From an uncultured bacterium (GTDB lineage Bacteria > Bacteroidota > Bacteroidia > Sphingobacteriales > Sphingobacteriaceae): DNA of 56,616 nt. A program made the translations under genes and the position numbers. Numbering within the stretch: the stretch's first letter is position 1; every line of letters starts with the position of its first letter. Positions 46,275-55,488 of the stretch are shown here, one piece after another. The notes beneath the pieces were generated by a model. That model searched no databases and was not told the origin of the DNA. It saw only the letters and a program-made list of their open reading frames with translations. The stretch covers positions 75,636 through 132,251 of the forward strand of contig CAIKLP010000082.1 in the NCBI GenBank assembly GCA_903828245.1, in the 5' to 3' direction.

Positions 46275-48680
46275 ATGCAAAAAAATAGTGCCGAAACCAC
46301 TGCCAATCAAATCTGTTATCATTGTGGTGAAGATTGCGAATCTCGATTAGTAACTTTTGATGAAAAGCCATTTTGCTGCGAAGGCTGTAGTTTAGTATAT
46401 GAATTATTATCTGAAAATAATTTATGCACTTATTATACTTTAGATCAAAATCCAGGCATCAGTAGGTTTCAAAAAAAACATGATGGCTATCAATACCTTG
46501 AAGATGCAGATTTAAAAGCATCGCTCATTACTTTTAGTAATGGTATAGAAACGCACATTACCTTTCATGTGCCTACCATGCACTGTAGCTCATGCGTTTA
46601 TTTATTAGAAAATATGCATCGCCTAAATGCTGGCGTAATACAATCTGTTGTTAATTTTCCCCGAAAAGAAGTAGCTATCTCGTTTAAAGAGTCGGAAACT
46701 TCTTTAGCCGCAATCGCTTCTTTAATGTCCGAAATAGGTTATGAACCACATATTAGCCTAGCAAGCGCAGAAGGTAATAAGCCTAATCTTATTAATCGGA
46801 AAAGATTATTTAAAATTGGCTTAGCGGGTTTTGCTTTTGGCAACATTATGATGCTTAGCTTTCCGGAATATTTTTCATTGGGAAATTATTTCGATCAAAA
46901 TAATCTAAAGTATTATTTTGGCTATATCTCTATGGCGCTTTCTTTGCTTGTTTTATTTTATGCCGCATCAGAATTTTTTATTACAGGTATTAAGGGCTTA
47001 TTAAAAGGTTATTTAAATATAGATTTGCCCATTGCATTAGCTATTCTAATAACTTTTGGTCGAAGTATTTATGAATTGCGCTATGGCAATGGGGCCGGCT
47101 ATTTCGACTCCATGACCGGTATAGTATTTTTTATGCTCATAGGTCGTTATTTTCAAGATAGAACATACGAAACGCTTTCTTTTGATAGAGATTATAAATC
47201 TTTTTTTCCTTTATCAATCATCAAAATAAATAAAGGAATCGAAGAAACAATTCCTGTTAATAAATTAAAAAAAGGAGATCATATTCTGGTTAGGAATAAC
47301 GAATTAATTCCTGTAGATGCCATGCTCATTAAGGGTGCTGGAAAAATTGATTATAGTTTTGTAACTGGTGAAGCCGAGCCTGTCGAAAAGTTTAGAGGAG
47401 AATTATTATATGCAGGTGGAAAACAAGTGGGCGGTTCTTTATCTTTAGAAGTTTTAAAAACAGTTTCGCAAAGTTATTTAACTAAATTATGGAATAAAGA
47501 AGTTTTTCAAGAAAGAGAAACACAACAATACACCTTTGTGCAAACCATAAGTAAATATTTTACCCTAGTTTTATTTGCCATCACTGCTTCCGCATTTTTT
47601 TATTGGTTGCCACAAGATTTACCCCGCGCCATTAATGCTTTAACAACAACGCTGATCATTGCATGTCCATGTGCTTTGTTATTGGCGGCAACTTTTACAC
47701 ACGGTAATAGCATTAGGCAATTAGGTAAAAAATCATTTTACCTTAAAAATGCTAGTGTTTTAGAAAAACTAGCCAAAATAAATGTCATTGTTTTTGATAA
47801 AACAGGCACCATTACAGAAGCTAAATTTGCTGATGTAGTGTATAAAGGAGCGCCGCTTTCTGCTCAAGAAAATCAATTACTAAAAGTGTTATTTAAGAAT
47901 TCTGCACATCCATTAAGCAAAAGAATTTATGATTTTATTAAAAATGATTCAAGTATTGAACTAACTACTTTTGAAGAGATTCCAGGCAAGGGAATGATAG
48001 CAAGCTATCCGAATTTTAAAATTAGAGTGGGATCCGAGCAATTTATTTTAGGGGCAATGCAAAATGCATTACTAAAAGAAAGTATCGTTTATGTAGAAAT
48101 TAACAATGCAATTAAAGGTTATTTTTCTATCAAACATGTTTATCGAAGTGGTTTTGCTAGTTTAATTGCGCGGCTTAAAAAGAAATTTGAGTTAATGGTT
48201 TTATCTGGAGATCATGATGCGGAGCGCAGTACTTTACAATTTATGTTAGGAGATACTACCCCCTTATATTTCAAGCAAAGCCCATCCGATAAATTACATA
48301 AAATAGAAACCCTTCAAGCAAAGGGAAAGGTAGTTATGATGGTGGGTGATGGCTTAAATGATGCTGGAGCATTGAGGCAGAGCGATGTTGGCATTGCTAT
48401 TACCGACCAAGCTAATTATTTTTCGCCAGCAAGCGACATCATCATGGATGGAAGATCTTTTGGTAATTTATATCGATTTATCCAATTTGCAAAAACGAGT
48501 AAAAAAATTATTGTGATAAGTTTTGTGATTTCTTTATTGTATAATGCTGTTGGTTTATTTTATGCAGTGCAAGGAAATTTATCACCGGTAATTGCGGCCA
48601 TTTTAATGCCCATCAGTTCTATTTCTATTGTATTATTTACCACCATTGCAACGGCTATTTCTGCAAAAATTAATTTATAA
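46275..48680 (+). CDS. ccoI: Copper-translocating P-type ATPase for cbb3 oxidase assembly
   Basis: ATG 46275 is used; two extra codons (TTG CGA) precede it in frame. The roughly 801-residue protein has an N-terminal cysteine-rich zinc- or copper-like motif (CYHCGEDC...CCEGC). An HMA domain has MHCSSC near 103, followed by eight membrane helices with the CPC transport motif (ACPCALL). The phosphorylation site is DKTGT and the hinge GDGLND. FixI/CcoI proteins export copper for loading the CcoN CuB site. The Fnr-type promoter and neighbouring ccoSNOQPGH genes agree. It overlaps the convergent haemoglobin gene by 6 bases. Confidence 0.94.
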   Translation: MQKNSAETTANQICYHCGEDCESRLVTFDEKPFCCEGCSLVYELLSENNLCTYYTLDQNPGISRFQKKHDGYQYLEDADLKASLITFSNGIETHITFHVPTMHCSSCVYLLENMHRLNAGVIQSVVNFPRKEVAISFKESETSLAAIASLMSEIGYEPHISLASAEGNKPNLINRKRLFKIGLAGFAFGNIMMLSFPEYFSLGNYFDQNNLKYYFGYISMALSLLVLFYAASEFFITGIKGLLKGYLNIDLPIALAILITFGRSIYELRYGNGAGYFDSMTGIVFFMLIGRYFQDRTYETLSFDRDYKSFFPLSIIKINKGIEETIPVNKLKKGDHILVRNNELIPVDAMLIKGAGKIDYSFVTGEAEPVEKFRGELLYAGGKQVGGSLSLEVLKTVSQSYLTKLWNKEVFQERETQQYTFVQTISKYFTLVLFAITASAFFYWLPQDLPRAINALTTTLIIACPCALLLAATFTHGNSIRQLGKKSFYLKNASVLEKLAKINVIVFDKTGTITEAKFADVVYKGAPLSAQENQLLKVLFKNSAHPLSKRIYDFIKNDSSIELTTFEEIPGKGMIASYPNFKIRVGSEQFILGAMQNALLKESIVYVEINNAIKGYFSIKHVYRSGFASLIARLKKKFELMVLSGDHDAERSTLQFMLGDTTPLYFKQSPSDKLHKIETLQAKGKVVMMVGDGLNDAGALRQSDVGIAITDQANYFSPASDIIMDGRSFGNLYRFIQFAKTSKKIIVISFVISLLYNAVGLFYAVQGNLSPVIAAILMPISSISIVLFTTIATAISAKINL

Positions 48681-49085
48681 TTTATTTAAATTTGGGTCTG
48701 TAGCCTCTTTGTTTAATCTCATAAAGTCTAATTTGTATTGAAAAATATCACCAATACTTTCTGCACGCTGAATAGCTAAAGCAGCTTTTTCGCCTTCAAA
48801 ATTTTCGGAAATAGTTTCTTTAAATAAAGCTATCCATCTTTTAAAATGTTCGGGAGAAATATGTTCGGATTGTTTGGCGTGTGCTTCAAAAGGTCTGCCT
48901 CTATAATCGCTAGTGTCTAATAGTATTCCAGACCAAAACCGTACCATTTTTGGCAAATGGCTTTCCCAATCTGTTTTTGCATGAACATTAAAAACCACAC
49001 TCAATAAATCGTCTTGATTTACCTTGTCGTAGAAGAGGCTTACCAATCGCTCAATATCCCCTATGTCCTCAATTTCCTTTTTCAT
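48675..49085 (-). CDS. Group III truncated haemoglobin
   Basis: The 136-residue protein matches the trHb3 family. It has LVSLFYDKVNQDDLL near residue 14, W-x4-LPKMVRFWSGILL near 40-55, Y-x-GRPFEAH with the likely proximal histidine near 69, and FKRWIALFKETI near 80-91. Such globins may bind O2 or NO and often accompany low-oxygen respiration. It is transcribed divergently from ccoS with a Fnr-type palindrome between them. On its strand the site stands 22 bases before GATATTTG, a -7-like element. Confidence 0.9.
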   Translation of the reverse strand: MKKEIEDIGDIERLVSLFYDKVNQDDLLSVVFNVHAKTDWESHLPKMVRFWSGILLDTSDYRGRPFEAHAKQSEHISPEHFKRWIALFKETISENFEGEKAALAIQRAESIGDIFQYKLDFMRLNKEATDPNLNKL

Positions 49086-49121
49086 CAGCTGATTTTCAAA
49101 TAGATAGTTTTTATCTACCTA

Positions 49122-49129
49122 CAAATATC
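49122..49129 (-). promoter_or_regulatory. -7-like element of the truncated haemoglobin gene
   Basis: The minus strand reads GATATTTG (49129-49122), one mismatch from TAnnTTTG, 22 bases downstream of the shared palindrome at 49152-49167. The implied start is about 33 bases before the ATG at 49085. Confidence 0.5.
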
Positions 49130-49151
49130 ATACAATAATTCTAATTTATAA

Positions 49152-49196
49152 TATGATTTATGTCATATTTTTTGAAAAATATATCGCGTTTCTTTA
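49152..49196 (+). promoter_or_regulatory. Crp/Fnr-type operator and promoter of the cco operon
   Basis: TATGATTTATGTCATA (49152-49167) is the palindrome with one changed base. After 21 bases comes TTTCTTTA (49189-49196), a weak -7 match at exactly the position seen in the two other plus-strand promoters. The weak -7 would make ccoS-ccoN dependent on the activator. The same palindrome serves the divergent haemoglobin gene. Confidence 0.7.
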
Positions 49197-49213
49197 CAGC
49201 TGAAGAATAGCAC

Positions 49214-49378
49214 ATGGCAGTATTAGTCCTCTTAATTGGTATCAGTTTATTAGTCGCAATCGGCTTTTTGATTTCCTTTTTCTGGTCCGTTAATGACGGA
49301 CAATATGATGACGATTATACTCCTTCTGTAAGAATGCTATTTGACGATGAATTAGTAGAACAAAAATCAAAAAAATAA
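49214..49378 (+). CDS. ccoS: cbb3 oxidase assembly protein CcoS
   Basis: This 54-residue gene begins at ATG 49214. One membrane helix (residues 3-24) is followed by FFWSVNDGQYDD, the conserved CcoS segment, and a polar tail ending in QKSKK. CcoS is needed for cofactor insertion into cbb3 oxidase. It lies between the Fnr-type promoter and ccoNO, 8 bases upstream of the latter, so it is the first gene of the operon. Confidence 0.92.
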   Translation: MAVLVLLIGISLLVAIGFLISFFWSVNDGQYDDDYTPSVRMLFDDELVEQKSKK

Positions 49379-49386
49379 AAATTTCT

Positions 49387-51504
49387 ATGCAACAAGAACA
49401 ATTTTATTATGACAACAAAATTGTGCGCAACTTTGCTTACGCATCAATTATTTTTGGTTTAATAGGAATGACCGTTGGATTGCACATTGCGCTTCAGTTG
49501 GTTTTTCCAAATTTAAACTTTGGCATTCCTTATACAACATATGGAAGACTTAGGCCATTACATACCAATGCGGTAATTTTTGCATTTGTTGGAAATGGTT
49601 TGTTTGCTGGTATTTACTATTCATTACAAAGATTGTGTAAAGCCAGAATGTATAGCGATGTACTTAGTAAGATAAATTTTTGGGGATGGCAAATTATTAT
49701 TTTAGCAGCCGCAATAACTTTACCTTTGGGATATACTTCTGGTAAAGAATACGCAGAGCTTGAGTGGCCTATAGACATTGCCATTGCATTAATTTGGGTA
49801 GTTTTTGGTTGGAATATGTTCGCTACTATTTTAAAAAGAAGAGAGCGTCATTTATATGTTGCCATTTGGTTTTACATTGCCACATTTATAACAATTGCAG
49901 TATTACATATTGTTAACTCTTTTGAAATTCCAGTTTCGCTTTTTAAAAGTTATTCGTGGTATGCAGGCGTACAAGATGCATTAGTACAATGGTGGTATGG
50001 ACACAATGCGGTTGCATTTTTCTTAACCACTCCCTATTTAGGTTTGATGTATTATTTCTTACCTAAAGCAGCTAACAGACCCGTATATTCTTATAGACTT
50101 TCTATTATTCACTTTTGGGCTTTAATCTTTTTATATATCTGGGCAGGACCGCATCATTTATTATATACCTCTTTGCCAGATTGGGCACAATCATTAGGAG
50201 TGGTGTTTTCGGTCATGTTAATTGCACCATCGTGGGGTGGTATGATCAACGGTTTATTAACCTTGCGTGGTGCTTGGGATAAAGTGAGAGAAGATGTAGT
50301 GCTAAAATTCTTTGTGGTAGCCATTACAGCTTACGGTATGTCTACTTTCGAAGGCCCCATGTTATCGTTGAAAAATGTGAATGCCATTGCACATTTTACA
50401 GATTGGATTGTTGCGCACGTACATATTGGCACTTTAGGTTGGAACGGCTTTTTAACTTTTGGAATGTTGTATTGGTTGTTCCCACGTATTTATGGAAAAG
50501 AATTATACTCCAAAAAATTAGCCAATTTCCATTTTTGGATTGGCACTTTAGGCATTTTATTTTACGCAGTTCCTTTATACTGGGCAGGAATTACCCAAAG
50601 TTTAATGTGGAAAGAGTTTACCGCAGAGGGCTTTTTAAAATATCCAAACTTTTTAGAAACGGTTACTCAAATTATTCCAATGTATGCACTGAGAAGTATA
50701 GGTGGGTCATTATATTTAATAGGTGTAATTGTGATGACTTACAATTTAATAAAGACCGCTTCGTCGGGCAAATTAATTGCTAACGAATTAGCCGAAGCAC
50801 CTGCATTAACTAAGGTTTATGGTGTAGCTAAAAACGAACATTGGCATCGTTGGATCGAAAGACGTCCAGTTCAGTTTATGGTATTTAGTTTAGTAGTTAT
50901 TTTAATTGGAGGCGCTGCAGAAATTATTCCAACATTTTTAATTAAAAATAATATACCAACCATAGCGAGTGTAAAACCATACACCCCATTAGAATTACAA
51001 GGGCGTGATATTTATATTAGAGAAGGATGTAATACTTGTCATTCCCAAATGATCCGTCCGTTTAGATCAGAAACCGAACGTTATGGCGAATATTCTAAAG
51101 CTGGCGAATTTGTTTACGATCATCCATTCTTATGGGGCTCGAAAAGAACTGGACCCGATTTACAAAGAGAAGGTGGAAAATACCCAGATGCTTGGCATTA
51201 TAATCACATGCTAGAGCCTACTTCAATGTCACCAGGATCCATCATGCCAGTTTACGCTTGGTTACTCGACGATAATTTAGATACGAGCACAACTGCGGCA
51301 AAAATTAGGGCGATGCAAACGGTTGGGGTTCCTTATCCATTGGGTTACGATTTAATCGCGAACAAAGATTTAATGCACCAAGCAGATTCAATTAAAAATA
51401 CATTAGCAGAGTCGGGTATTAAAACGGCTTCTGATAAAGAGATTGTAGCCTTGATTGCTTATTTGCAAAGACTTGGCAAGGATATCAAATTAACAACAAA
51501 ATAA
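49387..51504 (+). CDS. ccoN: cbb3 cytochrome c oxidase, fused CcoN-CcoO subunits
   Basis: The 705-residue protein joins subunit I and II. Residues 1-460 form the twelve-helix haem-copper oxidase core with ligands in RPLHTNAVIFAF, WWYGHNAVAFF, WAGPHHLLYT and VAHVHIGTLGWNG. From about 490 a membrane helix leads to the CcoO part with the haem c site CNTCH (near 549) and MIRPFRSE. MSPGSIMPVYAWL holds the likely axial Met. CcoN-CcoO fusion is common in Bacteroidota. The enzyme reduces O2 with high affinity and pumps protons. Confidence 0.96.
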   Translation: MQQEQFYYDNKIVRNFAYASIIFGLIGMTVGLHIALQLVFPNLNFGIPYTTYGRLRPLHTNAVIFAFVGNGLFAGIYYSLQRLCKARMYSDVLSKINFWGWQIIILAAAITLPLGYTSGKEYAELEWPIDIAIALIWVVFGWNMFATILKRRERHLYVAIWFYIATFITIAVLHIVNSFEIPVSLFKSYSWYAGVQDALVQWWYGHNAVAFFLTTPYLGLMYYFLPKAANRPVYSYRLSIIHFWALIFLYIWAGPHHLLYTSLPDWAQSLGVVFSVMLIAPSWGGMINGLLTLRGAWDKVREDVVLKFFVVAITAYGMSTFEGPMLSLKNVNAIAHFTDWIVAHVHIGTLGWNGFLTFGMLYWLFPRIYGKELYSKKLANFHFWIGTLGILFYAVPLYWAGITQSLMWKEFTAEGFLKYPNFLETVTQIIPMYALRSIGGSLYLIGVIVMTYNLIKTASSGKLIANELAEAPALTKVYGVAKNEHWHRWIERRPVQFMVFSLVVILIGGAAEIIPTFLIKNNIPTIASVKPYTPLELQGRDIYIREGCNTCHSQMIRPFRSETERYGEYSKAGEFVYDHPFLWGSKRTGPDLQREGGKYPDAWHYNHMLEPTSMSPGSIMPVYAWLLDDNLDTSTTAAKIRAMQTVGVPYPLGYDLIANKDLMHQADSIKNTLAESGIKTASDKEIVALIAYLQRLGKDIKLTTK

Positions 51505-51515
51505 AATAGGTAAAC

Positions 51516-51710
51516 ATGAAATTCATTAATTATTTATCTTCTATTTCGGGCGTATCCATATTCCCATTATTTTCTCTCCTTATTTTCGTGATTTTTTTTA
51601 CGGTACTTATTATTTATTTAATCAAATCAGATTCCGCAAGAATGAACGAATTAGGAAATATTCCTTTAGCAAAAAATGATGATCATTTAAATTTTAGCAA
51701 ACATGAATAG
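51516..51710 (+). CDS. ccoQ: CcoQ-like small cbb3 oxidase subunit
   Basis: The 64-residue protein has one membrane helix (about 16-37) followed by a polar tail with KSDSARMNELGNIPL, as in Bacteroidota CcoQ-like subunits. It sits between ccoNO and ccoP, 11 bases after the first and overlapping ccoP by 8 bases. Assignment rests on position and topology more than on motif. Confidence 0.75.
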   Translation: MKFINYLSSISGVSIFPLFSLLIFVIFFTVLIIYLIKSDSARMNELGNIPLAKNDDHLNFSKHE

Positions 51711-52854
51711 TCTAAAAAAATTAAAAATTAAAAAGTGGTTACTGCTACTGCTATTTGCTTTTATCATAACCAATGTAAATGCTCAAGCTATAGCACAGAA
51801 TGCATCGGTTAGTGTAACTCCAAGCATTTGGGACAGTCCGTTGTTTTGGGTTTTTGCATTCGCAATTCTAGGTTTATTATTAGTTATTATAGCAATCGGT
51901 GGGGTATTAGTAGGTTTAGTAAATAATAAAATTTCAAAACAATTTCAAAAAACAATTCCAGTTATTTTTTTCTTTTTTATTTTAGGAATAGGATCAGTTC
52001 AGGCGCAAACAGTCAGTTCAACTGTTGCGCCTAATCCTATTACACAAATAGCTGGTGCATTAGATCCTACTACCATAATGATTTTAATGTTGGTGGTGGC
52101 GATTGAACTTTTCGTTATTCTTTATTTGTTTGCAATTTTACAAAAGATGCTGATTGCATTAGGTTATAAAACAAAAGCAGAATCTAAATGGACCTATGCA
52201 GCCATCATGAAACGCATGACTAAGGCGATACCTTTAGATAGAGAAGCAGAGGTGGCTACAGATCATAACTACGATGGTATTATTGAGTTAGACAATAGCT
52301 TACCACCTTGGTGGGTATACATGTTCTATGGCACCATTATTTTTGCCATTACTTACATGATTTATTTTACTTATTTCGATGGGCCAACCCAGCAAATGGA
52401 ATATGATACAGAAGTTGCGCAGGCTATTCAAAAGAAAAATGAATTTTTGAAAAAAACTGCTGCTTTAGTCGATGAAACATCTGTGCTGATATTGACAGAT
52501 GCAACAGCCTTAGCAAAAGGTAAAAGTGGTTATATTACTAAATGTGCCGCATGTCATGGTATGAATGGAGAAGGTTTAGTTGGTCCTAACTTAACCGACG
52601 ATTATTGGATTCATGGAGGCAGCATCAAAGACATTTTTAAAACAATAAAATATGGTTGGCCAGAAAAAGGAATGATTTCTTGGGAGAGTCAAATTACGCC
52701 AATGGAAATTCAACAAATTTCTAGTTTTATCATTACCATTAAAGGAACAAACCCAGCCAATCCAAAAGCGCCACAAGGCATTATATATGTTGAACCGGCT
52801 GCCTTAGATACCACAGTAAAAGCGCTTGCAAGCGACACGCTGAAAGTGTTATAA
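51703..52854 (+). CDS. ccoP: cbb3 oxidase subunit III, monohaem CcoP type
   Basis: The 383-residue protein has a signal-like N-terminus (to NVNAQ) and membrane helices near 45-68, 83-99 and 128-150. A CcoP-type segment reads IIELDNSLPPWWVYMFYGTI (near 186-205). One cytochrome c domain is at the C-terminus with CAACHG (near 283) and GMISWE, probably holding the axial Met. Proteobacterial CcoP has two haems; only one CxxCH exists here, as known for Bacteroidota. It passes electrons to CcoO. Confidence 0.92.
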   Translation: MNSLKKLKIKKWLLLLLFAFIITNVNAQAIAQNASVSVTPSIWDSPLFWVFAFAILGLLLVIIAIGGVLVGLVNNKISKQFQKTIPVIFFFFILGIGSVQAQTVSSTVAPNPITQIAGALDPTTIMILMLVVAIELFVILYLFAILQKMLIALGYKTKAESKWTYAAIMKRMTKAIPLDREAEVATDHNYDGIIELDNSLPPWWVYMFYGTIIFAITYMIYFTYFDGPTQQMEYDTEVAQAIQKKNEFLKKTAALVDETSVLILTDATALAKGKSGYITKCAACHGMNGEGLVGPNLTDDYWIHGGSIKDIFKTIKYGWPEKGMISWESQITPMEIQQISSFIITIKGTNPANPKAPQGIIYVEPAALDTTVKALASDTLKVL

Positions 52855-52860
52855 TATAAA

Positions 52861-54273
52861 ATGAACGAAGATTATCATTACGAAGAAGAATTAGATCAAC
52901 ACTTTAGAGACCAGGTAGCTACTATAGATGATAAAGGTAAACGCGTTTGGATTTTTGCCAAAAAACCTAAAGGCAAACTCACCAATTACAGAACCATTGT
53001 TGCTACCTTTTTCTTAATAATATTAGTAGGCATGCCATTTATAAGGGTAAATGGTGAGCCTTTTTTTATGCTCAACATCATCACACGCAAATTTATTTTG
53101 TTCAGTGTTGTTTTTGGGCCACAAGATTTTTTCTTGTTGGGTTTAACAATGATCACTTTTATAGTGTTCATTATTTTATTTACCGTCATATTTGGTCGAT
53201 TGTTTTGCGGATGGGCTTGCCCACAAACCATTTTCATGGAAATGGTTTTCAGAAAAATAGAATATTTTATTGAAGGCGATGCCAATAAGCAAATTGCCTT
53301 AAACAGGGCATCCTGGACATTCGAAAAAATTATTAAAAAATCGCTGAAGCATTTTATTTTTTATGTTTTATCTTTTTTGATTGCCAATTTATTTTTATCA
53401 TATATCATTAGTACAGATGAATTGTTTCGATTAATAGTTGAACCAATTTCGTTGCACAAAGGAGATTTAGCCGCGCTGGTTATTTTTACTTATGTGTTTT
53501 ATTGGGTTTTCGCTTTTTTTAGAGAACAAGTATGTACGGTAGTTTGCCCTTATGGAAGACTGCAAGGCGTGCTACTAGATAAAAAATCTATTGTAGTAGC
53601 TTACGATTACAAGCGTGGCGAACCAAGAGGTAAAATAAGAAAAGGAGCATCGCGCAGCATTGGCGATTGTATCGATTGTCATCAATGTGTTGCTGTTTGC
53701 CCAACAGGTATTGATATTAGAAATGGCACACAATTAGAATGTGTAAACTGTACGGCATGTATTGATGTCTGTAATGATATTATGGGCCGTGTACAATTAC
53801 CTAAAAATTTAATAAAATATTCTTCTGAAACTGGCATTGCAGAAGGCACCAAGTTAAGGCTCAACGCTAGGATTATTGGATATTCTGCAGTGTTGCTAAT
53901 ATTAGTTTCGGCATTGGCCTTTGCGTTAATTAGTAGTAAAGATACCGAGACAACGATGCTAAGAACGCCCGGCATTTTATATCAAGTAAATCCTGGCGGT
54001 ACAATCAGTAATTTGTATAACTACAAAGTCAATAATAAAACCCATCGCGAACTTCATATTCAGTTCAAAGTATTAGAAAGTAATGCAACAATTAAATTAA
54101 TTGGAGATGGCAAAGTATTTTGTAAAAAAGAAAGTGCAGCCGTAGGCACACTGTTTATCTATATTAACCAAAAAGATATTCAAAAGCGAAGCACTAAATT
54201 AAAAATTGGAATTTACGACGACGGTAAATTATTAGAAACCACTAAAACCACATTTTTAGCACCTTTAAATTAA
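52861..54273 (+). CDS. ccoG: cbb3 oxidase accessory protein CcoG (FixG/RdxA), iron-sulfur
   Basis: The 470-residue membrane protein has helices near 40-60, 85-120, 160-180, 195-215 and 340-358. Two [4Fe-4S] motifs are CIDCHQCVAVCPTG (near 264-277) and CVNCTACIDVCN (near 291-302). An extra membrane-side GWACPQT and CTVVCPYG pair is typical of FixG. A C-terminal Ig-like domain follows. CcoG is a Cu(II) reductase supplying Cu(I) for cbb3 oxidase assembly in studied species. It follows ccoP by 6 bases. Confidence 0.94.
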   Translation: MNEDYHYEEELDQHFRDQVATIDDKGKRVWIFAKKPKGKLTNYRTIVATFFLIILVGMPFIRVNGEPFFMLNIITRKFILFSVVFGPQDFFLLGLTMITFIVFIILFTVIFGRLFCGWACPQTIFMEMVFRKIEYFIEGDANKQIALNRASWTFEKIIKKSLKHFIFYVLSFLIANLFLSYIISTDELFRLIVEPISLHKGDLAALVIFTYVFYWVFAFFREQVCTVVCPYGRLQGVLLDKKSIVVAYDYKRGEPRGKIRKGASRSIGDCIDCHQCVAVCPTGIDIRNGTQLECVNCTACIDVCNDIMGRVQLPKNLIKYSSETGIAEGTKLRLNARIIGYSAVLLILVSALAFALISSKDTETTMLRTPGILYQVNPGGTISNLYNYKVNNKTHRELHIQFKVLESNATIKLIGDGKVFCKKESAAVGTLFIYINQKDIQKRSTKLKIGIYDDGKLLETTKTTFLAPLN

Positions 54274-54278
54274 TATTT

Positions 54279-54713
54279 ATGAATTGGGGAAATCGTATTT
54301 TATTATTGTATTTAGGCTTTGTAGCCCTTATCATCACACTGGTGGTGTTCAGTTTTAGCCAAAAAGTAGATTTGGTTTCACCAGATTATTATGCTAGAGA
54401 ATTAAATTTCGAATCCGAAATTATTAAAATGAAAAATGAAGCTGCTTTAGATGAAAAACCAACAGTAAGTTTAAGTAATGATCAATTACTAATCAGCTTT
54501 CCATCTGCTTTTAAAGAAAAAAATATTACTGGATCTGTTTTGGTGTACAAACCTTCCGATGCGAATGGAGATTATACGCAAGCCATTGATGCTATAAAAG
54601 GGGAAGTAAAAATTGCAACGCACAATTTTTGTGCGGGTATGCGAAAAGTAAAAATAACATGGAAAGCAGATAGTCTTTATTATTTAACCGAATCGGTAAT
54701 TGTAATCCCCTAA
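54279..54713 (+). CDS. ccoH: FixH/CcoH family protein
   Basis: The 144-residue protein has one N-terminal membrane helix (about 7-27). The conserved DLVSPDYYARELNFESEI segment follows, then a periplasmic beta domain with HNFCAGMRKVKITW. CcoH is an assembly or stability factor of cbb3 oxidase that binds CcoN. It lies 5 bases after ccoG and 6 bases before the TauE/SafE-like gene, inside the cco operon. Confidence 0.9.
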   Translation: MNWGNRILLLYLGFVALIITLVVFSFSQKVDLVSPDYYARELNFESEIIKMKNEAALDEKPTVSLSNDQLLISFPSAFKEKNITGSVLVYKPSDANGDYTQAIDAIKGEVKIATHNFCAGMRKVKITWKADSLYYLTESVIVIP

Positions 54714-54719
54714 TTTACT

Positions 54720-55427
54720 ATGCAACTAAGCGCCGCATTTTTATTGGGATTTTTAGGGAGTTTTCATTGTGTGGGCATGTGTGGTCCAATTTTAATGGCT
54801 TTGCCACAATCGAAAGAAAAAAATAGTATAAGATTTTGGAAGCAGATATTATATCACAGCGGACGCATTTCAGTTTATTTTATTTTTGGCTTACTAGTTG
54901 GGCTTATTGGAAAAGGTTTACTGATCATTCAAATCCAACAAAGCGTTTCTATCGTATTCGGTTTAATTTTATTAATACTTACCTTATTTCCAATTTTACT
55001 TCCAAGTAAAGTAAGCACTTTTACTTTTTTTAAATTTCAATGGTTTAAAAAATTATTTGCTAAATTAATTAACAGCAAAAAAATAGCAGCAATTTATTTT
55101 TTAGGGTTTTTAAATGGATTATTGCCATGCGGTTTTGTTTACGTTGCATTAGCCGCAGCGGTAATCACTGCTAGCCCATTAAACGCAGCTGGATTTATGG
55201 CTTTCTTTGGATTAGGAACTGCTCCTGCCTTAATTATACTCACTATGCTTGGCGCGGTTATACAAGTTTCTGTCAGAAATAAGCTGCGTAAGACTTTACC
55301 GATTATTACTATTATAGTTGCCCTGCTATTAATACTAAGGGGCTTAAACCTTGGCATTCCAATGCTCAGCCCTAAAATAAACATGCAGCATTCGGAACCA
55401 AGCTTAAACTGTTGCCAGCACCCTTAA
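54720..55427 (+). CDS. TauE/SafE-like (DsbD_2) membrane protein of the cco operon
   Basis: The 235-residue protein has about six membrane helices. It has the N-terminal GFLGSFHCVGMCGPI motif with two cysteines and a second GLLPCGFVY motif near 139. This pattern is the DsbD_2/SafE group usually encoded at the end of ccoGHS clusters. It ends in a His/Cys-containing tail (NCCQHP). A role in copper or electron transfer to the oxidase maturation pathway is inferred from motif and context. Confidence 0.88.
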   Translation: MQLSAAFLLGFLGSFHCVGMCGPILMALPQSKEKNSIRFWKQILYHSGRISVYFIFGLLVGLIGKGLLIIQIQQSVSIVFGLILLILTLFPILLPSKVSTFTFFKFQWFKKLFAKLINSKKIAAIYFLGFLNGLLPCGFVYVALAAAVITASPLNAAGFMAFFGLGTAPALIILTMLGAVIQVSVRNKLRKTLPIITIIVALLLILRGLNLGIPMLSPKINMQHSEPSLNCCQHP

Positions 55428-55488
55428 AATCTAGCTTTTTTCGTTTTTTTACGTATATCTTTCTTAATTTAGCTTAAATTTTAAGAAT

